A stretch of 64,000 bases of DNA, taken from NCBI RefSeq assembly GCF_014356525.2, contig NC_052505.1, forward strand, positions 51,278,970 through 51,342,969. Reading direction: 5' to 3'. How positions within the stretch are numbered: the first letter of the stretch is position 1; each line of letters begins with the position of its first letter. A program made the translations under genes and the position numbers. This document shows, piece after piece, positions 47,250 to 57,799 of this stretch. Origin of the DNA: Nilaparvata lugens (taxonomy: Eukaryota; Arthropoda; Insecta; Hemiptera; Delphacidae). The notes under the pieces are model-generated. The model was not told the DNA's origin, ran no database searches, and worked only from the letters and a program-made list of their open reading frames with translations.

Positions 47250-48645
47250 TAGTGCACTCATATATTAATGAACTTGTATGTCGATTTAGAAGAATTAGTC
47301 AAATGAAGTGTGTTCTTTGATAACACTGTTGAAGCAATAGAATACAATCTATAGCCAGGCTACTCAAAAGCAGATCAGTCATGTTAGAACAGCCGCAGAA
47401 TGAGTAGACAATGCAGTGTATAATTATAATAATAATAATGGACTTTTCTAGGAAGAGAAGACTGATGTGAGAGTTAGTGCGCGTGTCAATTGTGATAGTG
47501 TGCTACTGAAGTAATGAACTTCTTTCTCTAGAAAGAGAAGACTGATGTGTGAGAGAGCGCATCGATTGAGAGAGAGTAGAGCTATGAAGACCAATGTTTG
47601 TGAGCCAGCATGCTTTTTGACTCCGTTCCCCATCTCATCATTTAAATTTACCTAGTACTACAGTTTTTGAACAGCCTTCCTAGACATGCCCCTTAATACT
47701 CATCCATTCATAGTTAAGAGTTATACATTTACCTAGTTAGGAGTTAGTACACATAGATAAAATATATTCTCATTCATAAAATAATAAGGATAATGTCTAA
47801 GGCCTCATATTTTATATTCTATTCGCTTTATATTTCATATTATTTTGTTGATATCCCTATTCTTTATTAGTTTACCTTCCATGATTAATACAATTATAAT
47901 CTTATCATAGGTGTATTCAGTTTAACTGCTTCCGTTTTAGTTCACTTAATATAATTCAGGGATAGAGATTTCCTGCTGGAATACAATAATGGATAGAAAA
48001 TTTTCGTAGCTGCGGAATGTACATCAAGCGTGTGTCATTGCTCTCCGATGGCTCGCTAGCGTTGCAATTTCAATCATTGTTATCTTTGAATCGTAGTCTA
48101 TGTAGAAAAGTATTGCCTATTGAATTGCTTTATATTGTTAAAAATATGTTGCACTCTCAACTCTATAGTAATGATAGTTAGATTTCAATACATTCAGCAG
48201 TGTAAAAAAGTTTCATCCTTTACTATTATAATCAACGTACTCCATATTTTACAACAGCAGAGTAACATAGGACCAATTAAAACTATGATGTCTCTTAAAC
48301 GTTTTCCCTTGTTAGATTTTGCCAAGAAAATAACCAGGGACTCAATAAAGTGATTGAAGTATTCAAGATTATTATACTCGGTCCGTCTTTAGTGCCTACT
48401 TAAAAGGTGGACACGCCCATATTGTTTTGTCCTGACTCATGCCACTGTTTTAAAGACTCTTGCCCAAATCTCAATTAGATATACATTTTGCTGAATTTCG
48501 GAATGATTAAAGAGATTTCTTTTGAAGAGGGCCCGCTTCAAATTGGATCCTACTATCAATCCAGAAATTCGACTCTCCAAATCATACAGAATGCCTCTAT
48601 GGTAACATATCCTGATTAGATTTCTTTTTGCGTGTTTCACACCGT

Positions 48646-48657
48646 AAGGAAGGGGAG
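48646..48657 (+). other. Polypurine tract before the second 2.3-kb repeat
   Basis: AAGGAAGGGGAG directly precedes TGTGCCGGG, as expected for the start of a 3' LTR on the plus strand. Copy 1 has no such tract before it, as expected for a 5' LTR. Confidence 0.65.
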
Positions 48658-50951
48658 TGTGCCGGGCACTCTCTTTAATTCAGGCCTTTTCCCAAGTTAT
48701 AATAGTAAATTTAATACGCAATAGACTAGAGCCATTATTGTAAGTGAGTTAGCGAAATAAATTATTTTCTCTCTCTATTATGAACGGCCATGACTTCGAG
48801 TTTCCCATGATAGATATTTAAAAATTGTGGCTCCGAGTCGTCGAGGAATGTAGATTATGGAATTATCTCTAAAACTTAGCCTTCTTGTCGCAACATAAAG
48901 TGCGATAAGTTGGAAAACAGCAAGCATTGAAATTATAACAAACTACCGATTTTGCAGTTACTATTTGGTCCAAAGGCTCTAGAAGCCACGCGACGATTGG
49001 TCAAATTGATTCCATTCGCCCAATAGGAGACCTGTTTCTAAATACAGTAGTGGGGATTCCCCAGTCGAGAGACCAGATTACGTTTCGGAGGACACTTTGC
49101 TAGGAGCACTACGAGAGTAAAGATGTAGTCACTATGTTTCCCCCTTTTTGGGCAGGTTTATAAGTTTATTTCAGTAGTTAATGTAGGAGCTAGTTTTATT
49201 TTTATTAATGTTTAAATTTACTAGTAGTGCCATGTCCTGAAAGGTTTAATTGTGTTTCTTCTTCATGTACGAATAATTGTTTCTTCAAATAACCGCTAAG
49301 GTACGTAAAATAAGGTTAAAATATAATTTAGGGAATTTAATTGATTGAAACTTCCATAAGAGTATTGAATTAATTAAGCCTGTTATTTTTCAAGTTAATA
49401 ATATTGATTGAGAATAATCCTTTTGATTTTATTAGTGATGGAAGATACTTATAAATTTTTTCTAAAGAAGTATAGAAAGTTTTCAGTTACGTTACATTTG
49501 AGTTATTGTTTCTGGAGATATATTATCGTAGAGTATTGCTGAAAGTCAGGAAGATAGCCTTTAAATTGGAATGAAATTTTTAAGATTATGTTCATATTGA
49601 GCTTATGACATTTTTTAATTTATATTTTTCAGACTCTGTTTTCTTATGTCATTATGGCTTTCGAATGATTTAGTAAATTTTTTATGATAGAAATCTTAAT
49701 AGACGAAGAAGAAAGTTTTTCTTTTCCAGGAAATTAATGTTAATGAATGTTCAATTTTAATACAATTTAAATTATTTTCTATGTGTCTACTAATTTTATT
49801 TAATTAAAGGTAAATCAAATCATAAACTCTGGAGTGTTCATTTTTAATTAAGGTTCTGAGCAGTTTTGGGCGAATGCCCGTTATTTACACTTGGATTGCG
49901 TCCTATAGTTCATAAATAACAAATAAAATAAATGTTGGCTGGCGCACAAGTTTCCAACAATACTAGCCGAGCTACTATATGAAAAATTATATTTGATTTC
50001 GCAAACCAAACGAAAAATATCATATAAGTTAGCATCATTTCAATTTGAATTATTTGTGAAGAAAGATCCATTAATTCTGATAAAAAGAATCAGTAGTTTA
50101 AAGATAAAAATCTATATAAAATGAGGATTCAAATAGAATGAGAGAATTTAATTAATTGTAATCAATAGATAACTCCTGTTTTAGCTTCTGATGAATTGTA
50201 GGAAGAGTTAGAAATTAATGCTGTAATACATTATTTACAGCGATTCATGTGTGTTCGCAAACCAACTTCTTGTACTACCACCCCTTTGGTTCCGCAACTT
50301 TATGTAACACCGCTTCAAGACACCCGTTCAGACGACAGGTCTAGGGACGTAAGAGGACGTCGCCGTCAAGCCAAATTCAACCGGTAAAAGCTCACCGCCA
50401 AAAACAAGGTACTGTAACCCCGACGATAAAGCAACGTACAGACCAACAAAAGTGCAGTGTAGTGAAACAAAGGTTCATTCGAGAATGTCAATCAAAAGTG
50501 GGGATTCAAAATTATTATGAAATGGGTTATATGGGTTACTATCGACGAAACTTGGGTTCAACGGGCCTTTCTTTCTTGAGTAATTTTATGTTGAAGTTAA
50601 TTATTTGTTATTTGATGACTGATATTGTTTGGTTTTGTGACGTATTGCTATCTAAACGGGGATAGTAATGCGCCCCCGAATCAGATGAAGAATGTCAACA
50701 AAGTAACATGAAATTGTTGTTTCTGTTGTTCGATTTTAGTTGCCAATGTTTATTGAAACTGTTTGTATTTTTCAATTATTTCAAATTGTAGTGATTTTCT
50801 ATAGTATAAACCTATTAAATCAGGCATGGCAAGATTAATTGAAGTTTTCTTGACTCTAGCCCGTTCACCTGCATGAATTAGGTATAGACTCAGGTATTTT
50901 CTAGATGTGTCGGCCTATTTCTAAATTCTAAATTTTATTCAAAATTATCTT
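48658..50951 (+). repeat. 2.3-kb direct repeat, copy 2
   Basis: Nearly identical to 37461-39756. Similarity ends at ...CAAAATTATCTT (50951). Neither flank gives a target duplication with the left copy (GAAAA versus ATCTA). Confidence 0.75.
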
Positions 50952-51139
50952 ATCTATTATCTCTTAAAAAGTGCAGGCACAAAAATCAACCGAGTTATAT
51001 GGAATCCCAATTAACATTACGCTTATGGAGATAGTAATAGGACATGGTGCATATCCCGCCGAGCCTTAATACTATTTTTTCGCATGTATTAATGAAACAA
51101 TAAAATTTTGTTCATGATATATAGAAAGCTGGTTCAAAT

Positions 51140-51552
51140 AAAGGAAGAAAACCGTAACTTTCAAGGATGAGGTAGAGAATGAAAATAAGTCAGTAGTCAG
51201 GTCAGTTAAAAAGTTTCATGAAAATCAGGTGGTATGGGTCAACCTTAATAAAAAAACGACTTATGAAGGTGTCAAATTTGAATTAGGAAGAATTGTAAGG
51301 AAAGTTAGTGATTATGTATATTTTGTGAAAATGTCTAATGATGAAGTGGTGAAGGTTCATTTAAATCAATTGCGTGAATTCTATGCTAATGCAAGGTTGA
51401 ATAATTCCTTAGCAGTCAGGATTCCTGAAGGGGTGAATGAGGTGGAAGGCAGAGTAGATGAAGGTAGAGTAGTGGGTGACGGGTTACAAAATTTAAGACA
51501 ATCTGATAAGGTAATACGAAGACCAAACAGGTATTCAGATTCTGATTTCTAG
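51140..51552 (+). pseudogene. Gypsy integrase C-terminal fragment
   Basis: The frame is open from about 51140, after an in-frame stop, to the stop at 51552, and the ATG-less start shows it is a fragment. It reads KKFHENQVVWVNLNK, then ELGRIVRKVSDYVYFVKM and VKVHLNQLREFY, the small beta-barrel that ends Ty3/Gypsy integrases and binds DNA. The catalytic core is missing. It lies 190 bases right of the second 2.3-kb repeat, so that repeat's element may have inserted into this older Gypsy copy. Confidence 0.65.
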
Positions 51553-51795
51553 TTGTATTGATAAGAATTTACTTTGTACTTACAATTAATACTTTTGATT
51601 TGATGTATGTAATGTTTAATGTCTGTATTGATTCTTTCGAAATAATGTCTTATGAAAATTGAATTAGGAAACTGGTAGTGTTTCATGAAAATGATTTTGC
51701 TTTTATTGTTGTCAGAAATTGTAAAGTGTCAGTCATTGCTCTTATGTCTTGTAGTTTGTATGTCAATGTATATTTTGGTCAAGTTGTTCTAAATT

Positions 51796-51999
51796 AGAGA
51801 AAGGGGAAGGCAGTGCTATATTGGCAGCCTACGTGCTGTGGGTCAGGGGAGTGGGAGTCTTGTCTTGTGATGGAGTCTTGTCTGTTGTTGTCTGAGCTTT
51901 GTGAATTTCGTAAAATGTTATTAAATAGCGTGATTTATTCTAGAAAGTTTATTTATTTATAGTCATATTAAGAACTACTAGTAATACAATATTTCTACA
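51796..51999 (+). repeat. Candidate polypurine tract and short 3' LTR
   Basis: AGAGAAAGGGGAAGG (51796-51810) is followed by TGCTATATTGGCAGCC. The stretch to ...ATTTCTACA (51999) would be a 186-base LTR with TG...CA ends, but no second copy is in the window to confirm it. Confidence 0.35.
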
Positions 52000-52428
52000 C
52001 CTTAGCTGAACCTCTCAACCAAATTTGAAAATTTGCTGTTCTCCAAAAAGCTTAGAAAATGCAGAAAATAGTTATTTGTGCAACTAGTGCGCAAAGTGAC
52101 AGTTTGCTGCACCGAAAGAAACGTTTACGCACGAGCCATAGGCGAGGGCGGATTGGTTTCTTGAGTGGAGCAGAGGAACTTTGCGCACGTATTTCACATT
52201 AAATTTTTCCTACAGTTACCATCGAATATGAAAAGTGGTTAATTATGGGTAAAATGATGGCTGAAATCCATCAAATTTTTGTCTGTATAATTTTGTTATT
52301 AATAACAACTTTAATTTATTTCAAACCTGATAATCCAATTGAAAATCAATAATCGATAATTCATTCAAATTAAAAATTGAATTAATCCAATCAATTTGAA
52401 AATTTGAATAATTTTGAATCAATCTTAA

Positions 52429-52684
52429 TTTCTGAATATTTTTCAACCAATCAATTTATGGATGAAAAGAATATTTATTTGAAATAATGAATAATTAATA
52501 ATATTCAAAATGTATAATTTAATGGGTTCTCATTTTTTAATTAATTTAATATTTAATTTCTGAATATTTTTCAACCAATCAATTTATGAATGAAAAAAAT
52601 ATTTATTTGAAATAATGAATAATTAATAATATTCAAAATGTATAATTTAATGGTTTCTCATTCTTATTTATTTGAAAATAAGAA
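52429..52684. repeat. 128-bp tandem duplication
   Basis: Two AT-rich copies starting TTTCTGAATATTTTTCAACC at 52429 and 52557 differ at a few positions. Confidence 0.85.
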
Positions 52685-52718
52685 AAAATGCAGAGTGGGA
52701 TGTGTTCCCACTCAGCTT

Positions 52719-53843
52719 TCAGAGTAAACTCCATGATTTTCTGCTGGAGTGAGTGAAATCCAGACTCTGCATGGCTTCCATCCAACGATTGTGTCTTCCT
52801 TCATCCAAATTTTTTATCAGGCTATTGGCAAGCTCATCAGTTGGTGAAACTCTATATTCAGCCAGTAAACCATCACATTCTGCATTCCAACATGGGACAT
52901 AATTCTTTCTATGGTCTCTTGGGATAGATCTCTTTGCAGCCATGAAAAGCAGTCTACTGAACCTTCCATAGTTTGGTATGTTAATAGGGATTCTGGATAC
53001 TGTTTTTTCCACTTCTTCAGTAAACTTTGCCCAAACTGCCTTACAGAGATTCCACCTTGGGAGTTCAGGATTTTGAACACATGGCAACCTCATGCCAATC
53101 TCTAAAACCACCATGCTATGTTGACTTCTAGGGAATCTTGATTCAACTGATCTTGTCACATGCAAAGGTCTACCTTCCCTATTACATGACACAAAGCACA
53201 GATCTGGAGTGGTAGAAGTTCCCCATCTGGCAGAATGAAAAGTGCTGCCTTGTTTAGCATCATATTCCAAGTGACAATCATTCACTTCAGCCCATCGAAT
53301 CAGACTCTCACCATCCCTGTTTTCAGTTCTGTAGCCCCACAGAGGGCTATGAGAGTTGAAATCGCCAGCATATATGCACAGATGTGCAGCATGAGGGAGG
53401 GCAGGGTTCTCCCATTCTTCCCCAGGTGGTTTGTACACGTTGAATATACTCAGCCCTCTGTATGCTATGCCTATGGCATGACTATTTCCATTTAAACCAC
53501 TACAATTAGAAGCAATATTCGATGTAACAAATGTGGCAATTCCATGCTTATCATGATTTAATCTGTTAACAAGTGTATAGCCTGGAATCTTCAGCTTGTT
53601 ATCCATATTCGCTGCTACATGTGTTTCTTGAATCAGTATGATGTCAATTTTGAGATCTTTACACATTTTTCCACAAATTTCTCCTTTAGCTCTTGTCATG
53701 CCCTCAATATTAAGTTGGGCTATTCTAAGTAAGTAACTATCTGGATTGCCCTGAAAAGGACTTTGGCCTATGTAGCCGGGAGACATTACTGGAATGTGTC
53801 TGGCTTGCAAAAAAATGAGCTTCAAATTGATTTCAAAACCCAC
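52719..53843 (-). pseudogene. APE-type endonuclease domain of a non-LTR retrotransposon, RT missing
   Basis: The 374-residue ORF carries the motifs of the apurinic-like endonuclease that nicks target DNA for LINE insertion: AQLNIEG (N45), IQETH (E73), AGDFNSHSPLWG (159-170), TPDL and SQHS (240-243, where many family members have SDH). The C-terminal RHNRWMEAMQSLD and SSRKSWSLL are typical of the linker just before the reverse transcriptase. A TGA then stops the frame; the bases after it still read as the start of the RT region for about ten codons (KLSGNTSHSA) before similarity vanishes. So the element keeps its 5' coding part and lacks its 3' part. The style suggests the Jockey/I group; the exact family is unknown. 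Confidence 0.8.
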
Positions 53844-54439
53844 TCAATATCTATAAAGTACAATTACTCACATTAAAATTAAAAACAGTACTTCAAAACA
53901 CAAGGCAGAAACGTTGAAAAACATCAATACCTACTTCCCATCTCCATAAAACATTTTGAGGTTAGAAAATATTCTTAGACTTGCCTTTAAAATATCTTTA
54001 TGAGAATTCACTTTAAAAAAAAACTTTTTGTTTTCAAACCTTTAGAAATAGTTGACATTAAATAATGTAAGGCATAAAACTATCCAAGAAGGGAATTGAA
54101 AATAAAATTATGTTAAAACTAGGACTTTGAAAATTTTCATCTCCGTTGCTAAGGAGATGTTTTAAATTTAGATATTGAAACCTTTTCCATTATCTCATCT
54201 CACACGTCACTTTCAGTTAGATGAGGAATGATATGAGTGTGAATAGTTATTTTTAAATGTTTTCATGTACTTTTATAGTTTTCTTTACAGTTTATATTAC
54301 TTTAGTCTTATTTTTTTCTACCATAAAAAAGTGCAGATCAAAATAATTCTTCATCAATTTGTAAAAGTATTGAAACTTATCTTCTACTGGACTCAGATAA
54401 AGTTCAGTCCAGTCCAGCTTATCTAGATCATTTTAAAGA

Positions 54440-55215
54440 TGTGAATTTGGTACTTCCTACCAATTGTTTCAGTCCTTATACTTTTCACACTTTTTATTTG
54501 TGTTTGAAATATGAAAATTTTAGCCGTCTTGGTCTGATAGAGCTGTTATCAAACATTCCACTAGAAGTTTTGTTGAGACTGGTGATGAAATTGTCTATTG
54601 CTGATTCAGTTATTCTAGTAGGGATCTTTAAAGTATGCCCAAACTCATTCATACTTCATTTATCAAATCTGATTCCTTTTTGCCATCCCTTAAAACATCC
54701 ACATTGAAATTTCCTCCTATTACAACATTCTGATTACTCTTACTAATTTTTCCTACTTAAAATTTATTCAATTTATCTGAAAACGTATCAAGGTAATTCT
54801 ACATTATCTGAAGGAGTTCTATGAAATGGGTTACAATGTATTTTTTACCTATTTTTATTTCTATATTACATGTCTCATAAATTTCATCTTCATTAATAGC
54901 ATTTATTGCCTTTACCATAATGTTTTCACATTCAGATAGTTTTTCAGATGCCAATATTGAAACGCCTTCCCCTTTGAACGACTCTCCTCATAGCCACCTC
55001 TTATACAGGAGTATTAAAGGTGGCTATATGCCAACTCACAAGAATATCCTGGTATTTTGATAATTTGAATTTCATTTTCGTCTGATTTCTGTTCAGTTTC
55101 AATTGCAATATCCGGTTTTATTTCCTGCAATGTTATTACTAGCCTGTCTATTCTTGACTCAAAATGCTCGATGTGTGTTAGCAATTTTTCTTTTCAAACT
55201 ATAGAGTTTAAAACA
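54440..55215 (-). pseudogene. Second, heavily decayed APE endonuclease domain
   Basis: Translated in pieces on the minus strand, this reads LQEIKPDIAIETE and IQIIKIPGYS (about 55040-55190), then GVSILASEKL near 54940, then NVVIGGNFNVDV (54700-54730, the GDFN motif with Asp to Asn) and TRITESAIDNFITS (about 54590-54640). These match successive blocks of a LINE endonuclease different from the one at 52.7-53.8 kb. Several stops and frame changes interrupt it. The plus-strand ORF at 54441-54707 is its antisense shadow. Confidence 0.65.
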
Positions 55216-55999
55216 GTTTTATCCATAACATCACTAACTTAGGGAGTTTGGCCTTGAAATTTTAGAATCATGCTCTTGTAATACACTACGATAAATTTTC
55301 TTACTTGTACTGGCCACTTGTCATTCATGTTAATGACCAGATAATTTTTAGACTACAGAGACTTCATGAAAAATTTCAAAAATAAAAATGCAAGTTTGTA
55401 ACCCTATTCAGTGGTATTCATTTTGCTTACCTGTGCTTGTCATTCATTTTATTACCTTAAATTATTAAGATAGGCTACTCTTAACCGCACTGTGAACGTA
55501 CCTTAAATACATTTAATTTTATATCAAGAACAAGAGAATAAGCAGGCCTACCCCCGTTTATTCATACTTTTATAATTTTCCAAATAAGAATGCAAACTGG
55601 AAAACGTTTTGTTAAAGTACCTTAATTAAGCTATTAAAGAATGCAATGAGAAAATTCAACTGTTAATTCATCTCATATATAGTTAATACTAAATAAGAAA
55701 GTGAATCAATAGTTGAGTTTCTTTTTTGCTCTTGGTGATGCCCACATAAAGCCCTTTATTTGGTACCGTAATGCGAAAGGTGATGATGAGTGATGAAAAG
55801 ATCTATTAAGTTTTAGGTCGATTACAAACCACCCTCTACTAAAAAAAGCCCACTTGAATAAATATATTACAAGAGAATAAAAATAACTTATTCATTAGGT
55901 ACTACCTAAGAGTTCAGTAAGGTGTATTTACATGATGAAATGTTTCACCCAAAAAATAAGAGCTTCAAATCTTATACAACATTTGACAAGACAAAAAGG
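55216..55999. other. Unassigned DNA
   Basis: No gene or repeat copy seen. Confidence 0.4.
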
Positions 56000-56107
56000 T
56001 TAAATTTTATCTGTGATTAGTTAAACGAGAACCAATCAGAGAAGCCATCTTTTCAAAGACGCCTTTTCTGATTGGTTCTAGTGAGATTAATCACAGTTAA
56101 AATTTAG
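56000..56107. mobile_element. 108-bp palindromic MITE, copy 1
   Basis: Left TAAATTTTATCTGTGATTAG with AACCAATCAGAGAAG faces its near reverse complement on the right, leaving about ten central bases. The same family is found at 63505-63609. Confidence 0.8.
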
Positions 56108-56118
56108 CCAGGCCTTAT

Positions 56119-56314
56119 CTATAGTGAGGTCCACGTTATAATGGCAGTGGATTTTTTTTATAGAAGAATAGCGATGCTGATTCTCTGCATTAATTAATAT
56201 TTATACACTGTCAAAAACATGATTGGCATCGTTGTGGACCTAGAAAAAGATAGTACCACCGGCTTTGTCAAATGATAGAGAAGTATAGCAAAACCAAAGT
56301 TGACCTCACTATAG
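56119..56314. mobile_element. 196-bp MITE, mariner/Tc1-like ends
   Basis: CTATAGTGAGGTCCACGTTA at the left and TGACCTCACTATAG at the right form terminal inverted repeats that contain TA at the edges, consistent with a TA target. No transposase is present. It lies 11 bases from the previous MITE. Confidence 0.65.
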
Positions 56315-56567
56315 TCCTAAGTTTCTTCAAAAGAACAAAGATTAAAGCTTCAAATCTTGCTCTTTTAAATGATCTTTCAGACTTGTACAAGACTAAAAGA
56401 TCGCTATGGTAGTGACTTTACTATAAAAAGTACGCTACATGATTTCAAGCTCTTTTATTTTAATATCAGAAATTTGTACAGTCGCGCTGCCAACTAGGCT
56501 GCTAAACCACGGAGTACATACGGTACATAGTACATACAGTTTACAGTATTCTTCTGTAAATACATAG

Positions 56568-56621
56568 TATCATAGAGAAACAATAGCATATAAGCACTTA
56601 TGCTATTGTTTCTCTATGATA
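56568..56621. repeat. Perfect 23-bp hairpin
   Basis: TATCATAGAGAAACAATAGC and ATA face their exact reverse complement across an eight-base loop, TAAGCACT. A second, smaller inverted pair (GATATCCAGTTC / GAACTATGGATATC) follows at about 56618-56647. Confidence 0.85.
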
Positions 56622-56733
56622 TCCAGTTCTAAGGAACTATGGATATCAATATATGTATCCATGCCGTCATACTTATCATGACATCATGACTCTGCTTTCC
56701 TCCTTGTGAAAAAGTGTTCACCGTATAGACCTT

Positions 56734-56972
56734 GGTCTACACGACACCGATATTTGCGTAAACTTGGCTCAAAGCCAGGTTTACGCAAATCTGGCTTTGA
56801 GCCAAGTTTGCTCAAACCTCTGTTCACACGACACCAACTTCAACACAAACCTGTATTTTAGACTAAACCATATATTAATTCAATACGAAGTCTTTGAAGT
56901 GTTTATAAACCTAAGATGAATAGTAGCTCAATGCAAACTTAAGTTTGCGCTAATATCGTTGTCGTGTAGACC
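56734..56972. mobile_element. 239-bp MITE with GGTCTACACGACA ends
   Basis: GGTCTACACGACACCGATAT at 56734 faces ATATCGTTGTCGTGTAGACC at 56972, about 34 paired bases with few mismatches. Inside the left half are two overlapping hairpins: 56752-56763 with 56779-56790, and 56760-56778 with 56791-56809. Confidence 0.8.
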
Positions 56973-56979
56973 GGACATC

Positions 56980-57644
56980 AGACCAGTTATAGAATAGACA
57001 CGTCCCATTGTATATTCATATTCATACTGAAAGTCGATGAAGCCACCATCTACTGCCAAATCCACCCATCTTGACATCACGCATCCTATAGACTAGAAAT
57101 ATAAAACTTTTTTGAGTTTGTTGTTTAAGTGTTTGTGGTGTTTAATTAACTTACATTGTTGTTAAACATAGCTTGTCCTCCATAGCAGATTGTTATTTAT
57201 TTATGTAATTATTATTTATAAAAATGGTAATCTCCTGTGCAGCATATAATTGCACTGAAATTTTTAGGAAAAAAAGTGGAACATCTTCTCATGCGTAAGT
57301 TGAAATTTATACACATAAATATTGTACCTAAGTTGTAACTGTAATATTATCCTTGGTTACGATGTAAGTGAACTCATTGCAGCATGACAATAAATTAGTT
57401 TTGTAGGCTGCCGTACCTTATAATTTCCAAAACACATTATAACTTTGAAGCCGATATCACATAACACATTATAACTTATATCGTTTTTGCCTGTTGCTAG
57501 AAATAACCTAAAACACCATGAATCTGAAATATACACAATCTAAAAGTTTTCCATATGATGCGTGACGTCAAGATGGGTGGATTTGGCAGTAGATGTTGGC
57601 TTCAGAGGCTAGACCTCCCAGCGTGTCTATCCTATAACTGGTCT
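56980..57644. mobile_element. 665-bp inverted-repeat element enclosing a THAP exon
   Basis: Outer ends AGACCAGTTATAGAATAGAC and GTCTATCCTATAACTGGTCT pair. A second block of 47 bases (57039-57085, GAAGCCACCATCTACTGCCA and on) pairs with 57557-57603. The interior (57086-57556) contains a THAP-like first exon. Transposases of the P superfamily begin with a THAP domain, so this may be an internally deleted P-like element. I saw no 8-bp target duplication. Confidence 0.6.
57224..57294 (+). CDS. THAP domain N-terminal exon (partial)
   Basis: The ATG after an AT-rich leader encodes MVISCAAYNCTEIFRKKSGT and four further residues, then GC|GTAAGT, a strong splice donor. THAP zinc-binding domains start M-V-x-x-C-x-A-x-x-C followed by a basic segment and S-F-H; here the first cysteine pair (CX4C), A-Y-N and K-K-S-G are in register. 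The second half (AVPTA, C-x2-H) should lie in a later exon, but I found none in the ~260 bases before the right arm, so this is a fragment. The product would bind DNA as a transposase or a derived regulator. Confidence 0.55.
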
Positions 57645-57726
57645 AAGGATGAAGTCGTGATATTGGGTGAGTTGGTGTTCGGATATAAAGGCTATTGGAT
57701 GAAGTGGTTCACGTCTTTCTCACACT

Positions 57727-57771
57727 GAACTCTATACTAACGTTAGTATGGTATACGTTAGTATAGAGTTC
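57727..57771. repeat. Perfect 16-bp hairpin
   Basis: GAACTCTATACTAACG and CGTTAGTATAGAGTTC face each other across 13 bases. The loop again contains TTAGTAT. Confidence 0.85.
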
Positions 57772-57799
57772 ACTGCTTTCTCATGATTCCAAAATATTG

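Larger units (their letters stand above)
39757..48657. other. 8.9-kb interior between the 2.3-kb repeats, no recognisable coding
   Basis: No gag, protease, reverse transcriptase or integrase motif appears on either strand. The part 39.8-42.8 kb is AT-rich and featureless. After that come a MITE, a foldback and Helitron-like ends, listed separately. If the repeats are LTRs the whole is a large LTR element without coding capacity of the LARD type. Confidence 0.5.

Noticed and set aside
54441..54707. 88-codon plus-strand ORF
   Set aside because: The opposite strand reads as decayed endonuclease motifs, which explains the sequence better.
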